Shown here: piece after piece, positions 32,491-45,366 of the stretch
How the letters are laid out: every line of letters starts with the position of its first letter
Position numbering within the stretch: the stretch's first letter is position 1
From: Priapulus caudatus
Lineage: Eukaryota > Priapulida > Priapulimorpha > Priapulimorphida > Priapulidae
DNA length: 64,000 nt
NCBI RefSeq assembly: GCF_000485595.1
Contig: NW_014577092.1
Location: 646,190 to 710,189, forward strand
Reading direction: 5' to 3'
Translations under genes and position numbers: made by a program
The notes under the pieces: model-generated
Told to the model about the DNA's origin: nothing
Seen by the model: the letters and a program-made list of their open reading frames with translations, nothing else
The model's database searches: none

Positions 32491-35191
32491 CTGTGGATAA
32501 CCAACCATCACGGTTAGTGCTGAATCCACGCAGGTGGATTTATACCACAGTACCCCCGGGTACACTATGTGGCTACATACATCCTAACATCATAAAATGA
32601 GAGGTTTATTATTATTATTATGATTACTATTATTTATTGTTATTATTGTTATTTCTGTTGTTGTTGTTGTTATTGTTGTTGCTGTTGCCGCTGCATCCAC
32701 CTATTGCTCGCACGCGCGCACGTACACATGTATGCACACGCACACGCTCAGCCAACTATCAACATGAACACACAGACGTGCGCGCATGTACCCCCTCCCC
32801 CGCACGCACAACACAACACAAGCGCGAAACAAGCGATGAGGCAACACACACACACACTCGCACGCTATCAAGAACTCACGCATGCGTGTGTACGAATAAC
32901 AAACATAGTTGCTCACAGCGTACAAGTACTAGTATATAATCAGAAATATATAATAGGGAATTCCTTATACTTCTGATATAATAGGTAGGATGTGGACACA
33001 TACACATCTACGGTTACAACAACGTGAGTACGCGACTCGAGCACATACACGGTCACGCAGACGCATACACACGCACGCACGCACGCACGCACGCACGCAC
33101 AAACACATACGGAGCGAACAATGAATTTCAACTAGCGTCGGAACACCGCTCGCGTGACATCAGTCAAGAAAAGAAACTCACAAATAGATAGTGTAAACAA
33201 CATCACACATTTCTACAGGGAAGCATCCCACATTAATTTAACACAAAGCGCGCGCCACCGTTAAAAACTTACTCAATTTAGGTAAAATAAGGCAAAGGTT
33301 ACGATAGGACTCGTGTCAGCGACGACTCGCCGTGCTCTGTACGAACAGGATTATTGCTTTTGGTAAAAAAGTTAGTGATGATGATTATATCGAAAATATG
33401 ACACATTTCATGATGTGCAAATGTCTTCTACTATATACTAGCAAACGATATGATAGGAATGCGCTATTAGACATGGACCTAATAATATATACATATATTA
33501 TTTATATTATGTATACATGAATAGAAATAAAGAATAACTAACATTTGAAATACCATACACATAAACAAAGAAGAAAGCAACCCCGTGGTAGGGAACAAAA
33601 AACAAACGATGGTAACACGCACAGAATTAGAAGCATTGGAAATTATAAAGTCGTTCGGGATTTACTCAAGCCTCGAGGCAAACAATAATAGGACACCGAC
33701 ATAGCCACGTACACGCCCCATCGGCAAAACACAAACAAAACACGAACAACCCCATTCACCTAGCAACGTGTGCTACGGGTGGTTTATATAGATGTAATTC
33801 AAAACTATGGATTTTGATTTCCGATATATATCTAGATATGCCGCACTATGCACAATGTATATGGCTTCGAAAGGATGCACGGAAGCTGGCAATTATTTGA
33901 AATGATCGTCGATAACTTGTTTGACAAGAGAAATATAAAACCATTGGTTTCAGTACAATCAATTGAATCATTTTAGGGACTGACGCTCATACACTACTGC
34001 AGTGACACTCTACTGAACAACAACCGACGCAAACACCATGGGAACCGGGGCGGGCGTATGCTGCTTGAAAATTAGTGGATTCGTGCGACGCCGTTATATC
34101 ATTATATTGACTTTTATATTATAGTTACACACACACGCCTATTTACAGTGACGAGAAGGATTGCTGGTGCCAGAAGTGTTGCACATAATTAGCGATAGAG
34201 CACTATTTTCCGTTAAGGAAACTTTGTTTTCTTTGCTATCGAGCGCAGTGAACCCATATGTCGAAGTTACGTAAACGACCAGGCGCGAGCGGTAGCATTG
34301 CACTCCAGTGACGTCATCAGAAATGATTTTTAAATAGTTCTCGAGAGTGCTTTGAAGTTTCATGAAGCTGCGCAGTATTTATCATAAATACCGTTGGCGT
34401 CTCAGTCTGTGTTCTTAAATTCTAATAATTATGCACGATTAAAATTCTAAACCACTGCCTCCCGGAATATTAAATTCCTTCTGCGTGACTGGTCGTCAGT
34501 AACGCAGTCAGTGACGTATATGTCAACAAACACGTAACCAAAAGCGCCAACTGTGATTTGACAGCGAACCCTTCGGTCAGTAGCACAGGACAGCGCTTGC
34601 TTTTAAATGGTAAGATGTTGTCATATAGAGGGATAAACGATGTTAGGAATTTTATTATTGTATTATTAAGCTCACTGCCTTCTCTTTTTATTCTACAAGT
34701 TTGTCTTTTGAGTACGAAAATTAGTTACTAGGCGCAGCCAATCATTATGCATTTGAATTACATCTATATGGAGCACCCGAGCAGATGCTGACCTCTACTC
34801 ACCCCCTTCGTTTTCCACTGCAGGTACCAGGTAATATACAAAATAAACATGTATTAAAAACTGTATAACACACTTACGCACACTATATAGACCTATATAT
34901 ATATATATATATATACATATATATAAATATATGAATATATAGCATATATTGTCATCCAACATTACCTACTGAGAAATAATCACTCGGGAATAACTGAGTG
35001 GCTACGAATAAAAAACTACGAATAAAATAATAATAACGACAGATTGCAATGTCGATCACGACGGCGATATCCAACGGCGATGAGGAGACTAGCTCTAGAC
35101 GTGAGTGAAAAAATGAGTAGAGTGAATTCGATGCGTGACGCGAGATGGCGCTCCTGCGGCCGCGGCGGCATAAAGGCGAGCGTGCACATAC
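32491..35191. other. Intron with simple repeats
   Basis: It contains TTG/TTA trinucleotide repetition (32,608-32,690), CACG-type repeats (32,710-32,870; 33,060-33,105), AT runs at 33,480-33,515 and 34,890-34,935, and a perfect TGACGTCA palindrome at 34,309-34,316. No second gene is recognised. The 35,040-35,190 part is CpG-rich and borders the exon at 35,192. Confidence 0.5.
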
Positions 35192-35336
35192 CTTACGGAC
35201 TTGCGGCGGCACAACAAAGAACGTTTCGATGATCTTCTCGCGTATGTAGCCGTTGCGCGCCGAGCCGTTACCCGGCTCGAGCGTGTACTCGTCCGGGCTG
35301 AGGTACGTCGCCGTCGTCGCCGTAATGTGCACCTTA
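35192..35336 (-). CDS. ADCY5/6: ADCY5/6 exon: end of C1a
   Basis: 145 nt: starts with the third base of a Gly codon (GG plus T) after GTCACGCAG and ends phase 0 at AAG|GTATGT. It encodes KVHITATTATYLSPDEYTLE, then PGNGSARNGYIREKIIETFF and VVPPQVRK. It matches the HIT.ATL.YL..DYEVEPG segment and the RN.YL.E..IETFLI strand that closes C1a in ADCY5/6. The split Gly codon joins it to the exon at 40,435-40,596. Confidence 0.95.
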
Positions 35337-35394
35337 CTGCGTGACACCAAACAAATGATGGTATAAATGACGCCACTAATGGATAGATGAATGG

Positions 35395-35590
35395 AAGAAT
35401 AGATAGATAGATAGACACGTAGATAGATAGATAGATAGACAGATAGATAGATCAACAGACAGACAGACAGACGGATAGATAGGTAGGTAGGTAAGTAGGT
35501 AGGTATAGGTAGGTAGGTAGGTAGGTAGATAAGTAGGTAGGTAGGTTAGATAGATAGATAGATAGATAGATAAATAGCTAGATATTAATA
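35395..35590. repeat. GATA / GTAG tetranucleotide microsatellites
   Basis: (TAGA)n, (CAGA)n and (GTAG)n runs in succession, 60 bp upstream of the acceptor of the exon at 35,192-35,336. Confidence 0.95.
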
Positions 35591-36895
35591 GACTGATTGC
35601 GTTGCACAATTTATTGTTATGATACCGTCAAACATATAGAGACGTGTGAAAACTGTTCGATTGCATTAATTGGCCCGAATCTCTGTCCTGGGTATTTCGA
35701 ATATTGCAGAACGCCTTTCAATTGTACATTTGTGTCAACGCAACACGTATGGAAAAACGATTGAAACAGATATTCGAGAAGGACGAATCGCATGATACGA
35801 TATGCACGCTCATGTTTTTACTAGCGATCGAAGCACGATCCGCTGCACACGCCAACGTTTTCATTCTGTTGCTAGAATGAAGAAGAGATGTAGATAATAA
35901 TTAGTGTAGGTGTGTGTGTGTGGAGGGGGTGCCTACGTGCGTGCGTCATTCATATTTCATCGTATTTCGAAATTGTTGTCCAGCCTCTTAAAATGTTGTT
36001 GCCCAGCAACTTCTGTATAAGTAAAGTGAGTAGGGCCTACGTATACTATAAAACCATTTCAGCACACACGCGCGCGCTCACTCTTATTTAAACCCACAAC
36101 ACGCACGCCGCACGCCGCACGCACGCACGCACACACGCACATATATATATATATATATATTTAGTCAGAATATATTATAATATATAGCTGTGTCAGGGTC
36201 TGATGATCGTGATTGGTCATGGCGTTCAATCAGCATAAATGGTGAATATCAAATGCCGATCGTGTAACGTACGTATGCGAATCGGACACAGCCGCAAAAA
36301 CTCGTATCATTCGACGAATAATTTCTTGACAGCTACCTTATCACCGAATGTGAAACTAAGAAACAGAGCTAATTCGACAAATCTAGATCTACATTCTCGC
36401 GGCTTCGCGCCGCGTAAAAAGTCCGATAACATGATAAAAAGTGCGTCAGCGATCTAATCTAATCAATATTGTGTTTTTTCTATCGAGCACAGTGGACTTT
36501 TTTTCGGTCCAAACCCTATCGATTGCCAGTGTGACGTACGGCAGTGCACGCACGCACTGAGAATGTAATTAAGTAAACAGATACACTGCGATACGTAATT
36601 AGTGTGTAGCTTATGGATTCCGCTTGCTACGAATAATGCGTTGCGAGAGTCCACCGTCTATTGTTGACTGTACAGTTAGCGTGCGTGTATTAGATGCATT
36701 ATATGAGCAGCATCCAGTTGCTGCTGTCATACGCGTGTCCGTTACTCGGCTGAATGCCGGATGGGGTCTCCCTGTCTCTGTCTGCGTCCTTCTCCTTCCC
36801 CTTATTTAACGTACACCTCCCCGTCCTCCTCAACATCATTGTTGTCTTCTCCTCATCCTTCTTCCTCTGCTTCTTCTTCTTCACCGTCCTAACAT
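35591..36895. other. Intron, no feature of note
   Basis: A CACGCCG/ACGC run at 36,098-36,140 followed by an AT run to about 36,165. 36,239-36,457 is an unassigned open frame of 72 codons without motifs. CT-rich sequence begins at about 36,760. Confidence 0.45.
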
Positions 36896-36922
36896 CATCA
36901 TCATCATTATCATTATTATCAC

Positions 36923-36966
<44 letters not shown>

Positions 36967-37010
36967 GCAGCAGCACCATCATCATCATCTTCTTCTTCGT
37001 CGTCGTCTTC

Positions 37011-37049
<39 letters not shown>

Positions 37050-37089
37050 TTCTTCTTCTTCTTCTTCTTCTTCTTCTTCTTCTTCTTCG
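36896..37089. repeat. (ATC)n and (TTC)n trinucleotide microsatellites
   Basis: CATCAT runs, CAGCAG, TCGTCG and TTCTTC runs in the same trinucleotide register. The open plus frame (poly-Ser) is a consequence of the register, and I do not regard it as coding. Confidence 0.95.
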
Positions 37090-37975
37090 CCTTCTTCTAT
37101 GCATCCTCCTCTTGTATTTCCGCCTCCCCTTCCCGCCCCTCCTCCTCCTCCTTCTGCTTCTTCTTCTACTACCTCTCCTTCTCTTCGCTGTCACTCTCGC
37201 GCTCTTTTCTCTCTATCTCTTGTTCGTTATTTCTCCTCTCTATTCATCTATCTTACTGGCTCTATCTTTTAACACTTTCTCTCCCCTCCTCTTCCTCCGC
37301 CTCCTCTCTCCCATCACTTACTCTCTTGCTATTTTACCTTTTGCTCTCTCCCCTTCCATTCCCCTACTGCACATGCCGCTACGTGCGCGGAGCGAACACG
37401 GTGAACCACATCAGGAAAAAATAGACGAAAAAAGTCTGCTCCAAGTTTCACGCAGGCCCCCAGTCCAATTCGAGGCTTTGTTGAGTGTCCCAAAATGCGA
37501 AGCTGTCCCCGCCACTCGCCGTGTCTACCTGTGTCACGCACACGACGACAGGGACGCATATAACGAAGACGTTCGCGGAGCTTGTGACAACCACAGATTG
37601 TTGGTGACAATCAAAAGATGCTGGTGGCAATCGAAGAATGTTGAATGACGAAGGATGCTGAGGGCAATCATATAAAGTAATCATATAAATTTTATTTCGC
37701 GCTTGTATCAAACGACGGACTCGCGTGCGCCACGCGCGCGCCTGGTAAAACGCAGACGTGATTCGTAGCTGTTACCTGGCAACGAAAACACAGAAAATAA
37801 CAGCCGCTTTGCCATCCAGCAAAGAACCGCTGGAGACACGGTCTACTTTCGCCGATGTGGTTCCGATCACGTTACATGCTTCTACCGCAGGAACTATGTG
37901 CGATGAGTGTACGCCCATTAGATTCAGTTCGGATATATATCCACACACATCGGTATCGTACCTATGACGGTTCTA
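37090..37975. other. CT-rich then mixed intron
   Basis: Pyrimidine-rich to about 37,370. At 37,385-37,450 the minus strand has a short hydrophobic open stretch (FFVYFFLMWFTVFAP) that looks membrane-like but runs into a stop and lacks a matching donor. It is noted but not called. Confidence 0.4.
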
Positions 37976-39250
37976 GGACAATCACCCCCCGGAAATCACC
38001 CCCCGGACATTTACCCCCGGAAATTTACCCCGGACATTTACCCTCCCCCGACTTACCCCCGGACAATCCCCCGGAATTTACCCCGAAATTTACCCGCGGA
38101 CATTACCCCCGGATTACCCGCGGACATAGTACCCGCCGCATCCCGGTCATTATCCCCCGGACAATTAACCCCCCCCCGTATTTCATTCAACCCACCGTTC
38201 AATCACCGCCGGCAACGCCCGCCGAGATTAGCGGCGGACATTACCCCGGACAATAACCGGAGCAATTACCCCCCGGGTTTACCCTGGTATTCACCCGGCA
38301 TTTACCCCGACACATTTACCCCGGACAATTAACTCACTTGTTGTTTATTTTCATTGCTTGAACATTACAGGGAGAGATGTCGAGGAGAGAGAAGAGGTGG
38401 AGGGAGAGGGGGAGAAGGGTGGGAGAAGGGTGGAGGAGAGGAGGAGGGAAGAGGTGGAGGAAGGAAGAGAGGAAGGAGAGAGGAAGGAGGGGAGGATGAG
38501 GAGGAGAGAGAGGAAGGTGGGGGAGACGGTTGGTGGAGGGGAGGGGGAAATAGGGAGAGAGAGGGGGGTGCCGAGCGCAGAGGGAGAGGAGTGGAAGGAG
38601 GAGGAGAGGGGTGGAGAGGTGGCAGGGAAAGATGAGGGAAGTGGTGGAGGAGGAGGAGGAGGAGGGGGTGAAAGGTGGGAGGGGAGAGAGGAGAGGAGGG
38701 GAGAGGGATAGAGGAGGGAGGAAGGTAAGAGGCCGCCATCTCAACTCTCTTCATCTCCTCATTACGTTCTCCCTCCTATCTTCTCTCCTCAACCCACTGC
38801 ACTCGTCTACCTCCCTCTACCTCTCTCTCCCTTTCCCTCCTCACTTACATTCCCCGTCGTCTCTTACACTCCTCGCTAATTCCGGGAGGTAAATTGTCGG
38901 GGTAATTAACGGGGTATATGTCGGGGGGGTGATGTTCCGGGTTTAAAGTCGGGCGGGTAAATGTAGAGGGATTGTTCCGGCGCGGGGGCCGCGTAAAGGT
39001 CGGGGGTTAAAGTCCGGATGTGATTGTCGGGGGGTAATGTCGGGGTAAATGTCCGCGGAGTGATTTCAGGGGTATTGTCGGACATGAATGGCTGGGGTAA
39101 TGTCGGGGGGTGATTGTCCGAATGGTAATGTCGAGGGTAATTGTCGCGGGTATGTCGGGTATTGTCGGGGGGTGAATGCATGAGGGGTAATGTCGAGCGG
39201 TAATTGTTCTGGCGGTTTGTCGGGGGTGAGTTGTCCGGGTATTTGTCCCT
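37976..39250. mobile_element. Foldback structure with minisatellite arms
   Basis: The left arm (37,976-38,335) is a degenerate array of ACCCCCGGACAATTACCCC-like 10-14 bp units. The right arm (38,885-39,250) is the inverse, GGGGTAATTGTCGGGGGGTG-like. Inside are a purine tract (38,360-38,730, GGAGGAG) and a pyrimidine tract (38,745-38,875, CTCCTC), themselves inverted relative to each other. So the whole 1.27 kb is a nested inverted repeat. Arms made of short tandem repeats are a hallmark of Foldback-type elements known from Drosophila, but no transposase is present. The noisy copy at 50,525-51,270 lacks the right arm. Confidence 0.65.
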
Positions 39251-39739
39251 GTACATTATATATTATTATATATATATAATTATACTGCTGCTATGCGTTG
39301 TCTCGTCGATTCTATAGCGTAGGGCACGCATCGAGCTTAGTTCCCAGGCTATTCTGGATTCTATTGCTGACACGACGCTTAAGACATTACTCGCACTCTT
39401 TCGCTTCGTTTGGATTCTTTCGTTTTGAGTCATGAGGTTTTTTATTTACTGATATATCTGTTACTGGTGCACCTACTCACACTCGTGTGCGCGCGTGTCG
39501 TGCGTGATTGAAAACAGCATGTGTGCGTGTGGCGTGATAGGTTGGAATGTGTGCGAGCACGTGATAGGCGCGAGCGCCAGTCATACCTGTGGTGGATACC
39601 TGTGTGTGATGTGAGGGTGTCTTTCTGCTACTGGCAGTCTACTCACTCATAACTGTACTTTTTGAATCCTCAAATAGACACTCATCCGGTATTAGCGGTT
39701 ATGAGTGGTTACAGGCTCATGCTGTTTATGGCTGGCTAT

Positions 39740-40434
39740 TGCACTTACCCAGGCAGTCTGTGCATGCGTCTTGCTTACCAGCGTCTCGCCTCTTTTTGCT
39801 TACCATTGCAGTTCCGAGGCATGCGCTTTCTACGACAGGCAGTTGCGCATGACTTTTTCCTTACCAGGCGTCTACGCATGCTCTTTGCTTACCCTAACAA
39901 TCACGTGCATGCTATTTTGCTTTACACAGGCGTCGCGCCTGTTTTGACTTATCCAGCAGTCTGCGCTTCTCTTCGCTTACAGGCATTAGCATGCTCGTTG
40001 CTTACCCAGGCAGTCTGCGCATGCTCTTCGCTTACCCAGGCAGTCTGCTCATGCTCTTTGCTTACCCAGGCAGTCTGCGCATGCTCTTCGCTTACCCAGG
40101 CAGTCTGCTCATGCTCTTTGCTTACCCAGGCAGTCTGCGCATGCTCTTTGCTTACCCAGGCAGTCTGCGCATGCTCTTTGCTTACCCAGGCAGTCTGCGC
40201 ATGCTCTTCGCTTACCCAGGCAGTCTACGCATGCTCTTTGCTTACCCAGGCAGTCTGCGCATGATTTTTGCTAACCCAGGCAGTGCGCGCCTGCGTTTTG
40301 CTTACCCAGGCAGTATGCGCATGCTCTTTGCTTACCCAGGCAGTAGGCGCATGCTCTTTGCTTACCCAGGCAGTCTGGTGAGTCTGCGCATGCTCGTTGT
40401 TTACCCAGGCAGTCTACGCATGCTCTTAGCTTAC
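39740..40434 (-). repeat. 30-bp minisatellite derived from an exon end and its splice donor
   Basis: About 20 tandem copies of a 30-bp unit. On the minus strand each contains GACTGCCTGGGTAAGCAAAG followed by AGCATGCGCA, in which CTGCCTGG|GTAAGC is the last coding bases and donor of the exon at 40,435-40,596. Copies are near-identical between about 39,985 and 40,434 and degenerate further out to 39,740. In the exon's frame each unit carries an immediate TAA (GGGTAA), so use of any distal donor would truncate the protein. The array gives long plus- and minus-strand frames with 10-residue periodicity that are not genes. Confidence 0.92.
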
Positions 40435-40596
40435 CCAGGCAGTCCGCCGGCCTCCATGTTGTTGGCGAGAGTGACGTCATTCGACCAGACGTCGAACTGC
40501 CACTTGCGCAGTCCGAGCACGCCGCAGTGCACGCGTCCGCTGTGGATCCCCACACGCATGTTCAACGCGTCCACGCCGACCATGTCTCTCACGAGC
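40435..40596 (-). CDS. ADCY5/6: ADCY5/6 exon: C1a core
   Basis: 162 nt: one base completing an Ala codon, 53 codons, then two bases (GG). Acceptor TACTCTCGCAG, donor CCTGG|GTAAGC. It encodes [40 protein letters not shown] and [26 protein letters not shown] and [15 protein letters not shown] are hallmarks of the class III cyclase C1 domain, containing residues of the dimer interface and nucleotide pocket. Near-identical to remembered vertebrate ADCY5/6. The exon runs directly into a 30-bp minisatellite that copies its last ten bases and donor. A noisy copy lies at 52,640-52,805. Confidence 0.97.
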
Positions 40597-40776
40597 CTGC
40601 GAGAGTAAAGGCGACATTAGGTTTCCGCGTTCACTGACTAATACAGGTGACTAACGCCGACTAACTCGCGTTCACTGAGATAGAGGAGTCAAACATACAC
40701 GAAGGGGGTGGGGTGGGGTGGGGTAGAACCACGTCCCGTAGAGACGAGGTAGGCCACTGCAACGCACGTGTGAACC

Positions 40777-40811
<35 letters not shown>

Positions 40812-41479
40812 CTATAGGACTAGACTAGGAGATTGCCGTCTGCTTGCTTATTTATGACTTTTGTCTCTGTGTCTGGCTTCGGACTTGATGATCATTTGTC
40901 TCAGCAGCGGTTAGCGAGCAATGTTCCTCGCCAGCAAGAGTCAGACGTGGTGACATGTAGGAAGTGGAATGTAGGACAATCATGATGGACGGAGCGCGCC
41001 ATGCGATAAACTACTTGCGTGAATTACACTGACACAAATCAGGGTTGGTTTACACACATACGCACGCTCGCATATACGAACGAACGAACGCACGCACGCA
41101 CAGACGCACGCACGTGTAAACACATATAAGTAACCACACAAGTTACATCCGGGCTACCGAACGTCATTTCCCTTGGCACTATTACAGGAGTACATGACGT
41201 GGAGATATATCTTCATGATAGATTGATATTATGTGGGCATCATTTACCCCTGGTTATATTGCACACAAACGCAAACAACGTACTCCACAACCCTCACGCA
41301 CGCTGCTGATTATCACTTCTTGCAATTGACACACGAGTTCCTAATTTAACTTTTTAATGAACGTTAATTAACATCTGTGACCCGCTCCAGCATAATACGG
41401 ACTAAGTCGCAAGTCATTGTTTTGAGTAATGATGTTTCATGTTGCTATTATTGTATATAAGTAGGAATTACCAAATGCC
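40597..41479. other. Intron, clean copy of 52,810-53,770
   Basis: G-rich repetition GGGTGGGGTGGGGT near 40,707, an AT run at 40,780-40,808 and CACG-type repeats at 41,058-41,115. Homology with the second copy fades at about 41,420, and homology to the inverted segment begins at about 41,480, marking a junction. Confidence 0.6.
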
Positions 41480-41880
41480 ATTATAAAGTCATTTTGTGCG
41501 GCAAAAGGATGAAATTAAATGTTAAGTGTAGTTATGTTAAACGAATTGTCGCTCCTCAGAAATGTGACATTCCACGCTAAACAATTTCTATCGCAAAATA
41601 TATAATTACTAACAATTAGCAATCGTTTTGTGGTGCACTTTACGCAATGTGGTGTATTGCGTGATTATACCTTGAATGTTAACTATCTTGTATGACACTC
41701 TCTTGTCCGCCCTTCCTCTGTATTATCACCCGACGGCCGTCTACATCTATCTTCGTCCCTTATCTGTATTTACTCCGTGTCGCTGTCTTGTGCGTGCTTT
41801 ACTCTTCTTCGTCTCTCTCAGGCATGTTCCTGTGCTCGGAATTTGCGGATTCATTGCTTCACTCTTCGGTCTTCCGCGCA

Positions 41881-42165
41881 CATTTCTATTCGCGTCGGAC
41901 ATCTGCGTGCTTCAACGGACAGCTGTTCGTCGTCAGTGTGACGTGCGCGAGGAGCTCTCAGGTCTGCTCAATCGAAGCTGCATGTCGCGCGTGCCCGTCC
42001 TGCTTCGACAATTAGCTGGCGGCAGGGAGAACCGTATGCTTGGATCAAGATCGTCTCGGCGACTGTACTACTGGTCTGCGGTATATCCTGTAGAGCGCGT
42101 TACCGACAGCGGCCGCATGCTGGATCGAGAGTGGGCCTCGACGGATGAAATCGCGCCATTCGTGC
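41881..42165 (+). pseudogene. Frame-broken inverted copy of the first C1a exon
   Basis: It matches 61,540-61,779 with many one-base indels and some substitutions. Fragments such as TTCGCGTCGGACATCTGCG, AGGAGCTCTCAGGTCTGCTC, GATCAAGATCGTCTCGGCGA and GAGTGGGCCTCGACGG correspond to the intact exon. The frame is broken repeatedly. The duplicated splice-acceptor copy (about 41,820-41,870) and the donor-side duplications (to about 42,330) are present too, so this is a copy of the whole locus, not a retrocopy. Confidence 0.8.
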
Positions 42166-43398
42166 GTAAGATGGGGGTTCGGTAGGGCGTGGGTCAGCTT
42201 CTATGGCACGTGAGATGGGCGCGAACTGTGTATGACGCATCGAGTAAGTGGTGCGGTAGGGTCGTGGCCGTCAGTCTATGGGCAGCGAGGTCTGGGCCTC
42301 GACGTGATCCGTCGCCATCGCGGTTAATGATGGTGCGGGGGGGGGTGCGCAGCGGGCGGTCTATGGGCTGAGAATGTCCCTCGACGTGTTCGCCTTGCCA
42401 TGCGTATCGCGCGACTGGGTGTGGGTGGGAGCGTGTTCAGTGTATGGTAACGAGGTGCAGCCTCGTACGTTGAGAGTCCTATTCGTGATGTAATGCGACC
42501 GGGGTGGAGAAGCGGAGAATAGGAGGAAGGGGTGAGGAAGAAGGAGATAAGGGAGCCGGAGATATGGGGAGAGTGTTGAGAGCAGATGAGATACGTCGTG
42601 TCCTGCGTAAGCGCGGAAATAGGCGTAATGTAGATGACAATTGACGAGCTCGCGTTGTAAGCCTGCAGTGACAGGAAGCGACAGAGGTGAAGTGCCAGCG
42701 GTTGTGGTCTGTAAGGCTAGATTGTCTTAAAAGAGTGATGGCCTATAGAAATGTAACGCATTGTAAGCGTGCGTGGTTCGCGGTTAGTTGTTAGAGCACG
42801 GTGGATCTACAAACCTGATGAGGATGCAGCATGAACGGGTTGCGTCAGACTGTTGTCTAGTGTTCAGGCTAAGAAGTTATGGCAGCACGTTAGTTATAGG
42901 CCGTAGCCTGACGGGGGAGATATGATTTTGGAGCCAAAATATAAAAAAAAGATATATAAGCATTCTACTGCAGAATGAGAATTGTCGTAAGTCATTGAAT
43001 GAAAGCTGATACATTGTAATCAAGTGCTCAAAGTACTCCACATATCTCCTGGCTATCTTAGCATTTTTTTTAAATTTCTTTTGAGTACTGTCAGACGCCC
43101 TTCTCCAAGGCCCCTCCTTGAAATCCTGATCCAGCACTACCTCACCCCCCACTTAGAAGTTTGCTCCCGCCTATCGGCCGCGTCTATAACGCGGGCTGGG
43201 GCGAAGAGTTAGATAATAAGCGTAGAGAGATCTCGCTAATATTACGGAGTAATCCGTTCGTGCTGTACCGTCGTAGCCTGCGTCAAATGTAGATGATATG
43301 CTTGGAATACTTTCAATTTATAACTGAATCCCAAAGCGTGGTATAGTAGTGGCGTATTGTTATGTGTTGTGTATGGGGGCTGTATCAGGGTTTGGCAA

Positions 43399-43480
43399 AT
43401 GGGGGGGGGCGGGGGGGGGGGGCGCGGGGGCGGCGGGGGGGGGGGGGGGGGGGGTGGGGCAGGGGATGGGGGGGGGGGGC
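43399..43480. repeat. Poly-G tract
   Basis: About 80 bp of nearly pure G in the inverted noisy copy. The matching place in the clean copy (about 60,430-60,480) has ordinary sequence. Probably base-calling artefact; if real it would form G-quadruplex. Confidence 0.85.
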
Positions 43481-45322
43481 TCTAGCGCGTGGTGAGTATG
43501 CGCAATCAGTGAATCACACGGTGATTTGAAATTGGCGCCTAGCGTCAATCATTAGATAGTAGAAATTGGACATCGTTGTGTCATATATAGACGGCTAATA
43601 AGGGGATAGTTTAGGTATTATCAGCGGTGGTCGAACATTCGTATGACTATGACTGCGGAGACAATGTGTCATGCGTGAATATACCTATAATATATTGATA
43701 GTATAATAAAATGTATGTAATATATATAATATATACATATATTATTGTGTGGTGTGTGTGTGTGTTGTGGTTGCGTGTCGTGTGGCGTGTGCGGAGTGGC
43801 GGGTGGCGTGTTGCGTGTGCGTGTGCGTGTGCGTGTGCGTTGTGCGTGTGCCGTGTGCGGTTGTGCGGTGTGTGTGTATGTGTGGTGGTAGGGTAAGTGA
43901 ATCATTAGGTGATATTGTGCAGTCGATACATGTCCGTTTATGTACTGCGCAAACATACTGTGTACCGTGTAACCAAGTGGGGTTTCTCTTCAATTAGCAT
44001 TACGTTTTGTCGCGTCAATGACTTATCACGGTGGCTGCGCCGACGTTGTGCCCATAATTATTCTATGGATACTCTCAGGGAGCGCACGTGAGACGTAAGG
44101 GGACTTCCGGCATGCGTAAGTACCGCATTAGGAGATTGCACTATTATGTGGGTGCAAGAGGGTAGTAGAGACAATAGATCGTAGTTAGTGGCCGAGGCTG
44201 CAAGGATAAACTACTCTCTCAATTACAGCGTAGTTATGTCAATGGGTCAATACAGAGCGCATTAGTAGTCAGTTCACACGAAGTTCGCGCGGATGCTGCT
44301 GTATGTGCTGGCTGTGCACTGTTGCTGTATCAATATCGTCATACTGATTCTTATGGCCGGGGTGGAAGTGGGAATTGTAAAAATAAAATAAAATGAATTG
44401 ATAGACGCTCTATATTTGCACCTTTAGGTATCTGATCGGCACGTTAATTTACATTCGAATGTATAATGAAGTCTTGTCAGTAACTTGATGTTGCTTATAT
44501 TTGAGCATGTCAAAAGAATGATAATAAGCTATTGTTATAGTGAATCATTGACATTATAATTCATTCATTTGCACAATAAGGAATATTTTATTGTCAACTC
44601 TTGTATTATGACTAGGGAATTCAGCTCATCAGAATATCAAATTGCACTTTTCGTGACAAAGTTAGAAGGTTTGTTTCAATAATAATATTAAAAGGAAGGA
44701 AAATGTACAGGAGGTTTATAGGATTATTTGTAATGATAAAAAGGTTCTCTTTATTTTCTTTATTTGGCCTAGGGTAGAAAGTGGAATTTAAAAAATAAAA
44801 AATAAAATAAGAAATAATTAAAGTAAATAAGAGCCTATATATTTGCACCTTTTTATGGTATCATTCACTACGTATCTCCATATGCAGCGTACGGTCCTCC
44901 ACAACACTTGATTACACCGCGGAGAGGCATATAACCATAGACAATTAATATGATAAACCATATATTATATATTAGATATATATATATGATATTATATAAT
45001 ATATATTGTAACACATGGGATATGCTATTATTTCTATTATATAAAAACAGACAGCGGAGCGGAGGCGTAGCGGTTTTTTGGCTTCCTAAAATGTGCGGAC
45101 GTCCGTCTTCCGTTGCGTAACTACATCGTCATTGCACGTGATTTCGGAGAGTGGTCGCTATAGTAATAGTGATTTTCTGTATGGAGAGTTGCAGAGTGAT
45201 TGCTGCTGACGCGCCTATCCTCGGGCAATTGATGACAGCGATGTGATCATTAGATGTGACTCGCTGTTGCGCGTGCGTGCGATTATGTTTTGGGCTGTTC
45301 GTGCGTGTGTGTGTGTGCGTGT

Positions 45323-45366
<44 letters not shown>

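Noticed and set aside
37385-37450. Membrane-like minus-strand peptide FFVYFFLMWFTVFAP
   Set aside because: Runs into a stop, wrong position in the gene, no donor; probably chance in CT-rich sequence.
39662-40608. 200-residue frames with 10-residue repeats (LLTQAVCACS, MLFAYPGSLR)
   Set aside because: These are the 30-bp splice-donor minisatellite read in other frames; the real exon is on the minus strand in a third frame.
41676-42185. 169-codon plus-strand frame as a second cyclase gene
   Set aside because: It is an indel-broken inverted copy of the exon at 61,540-61,779 within the noisy segment.
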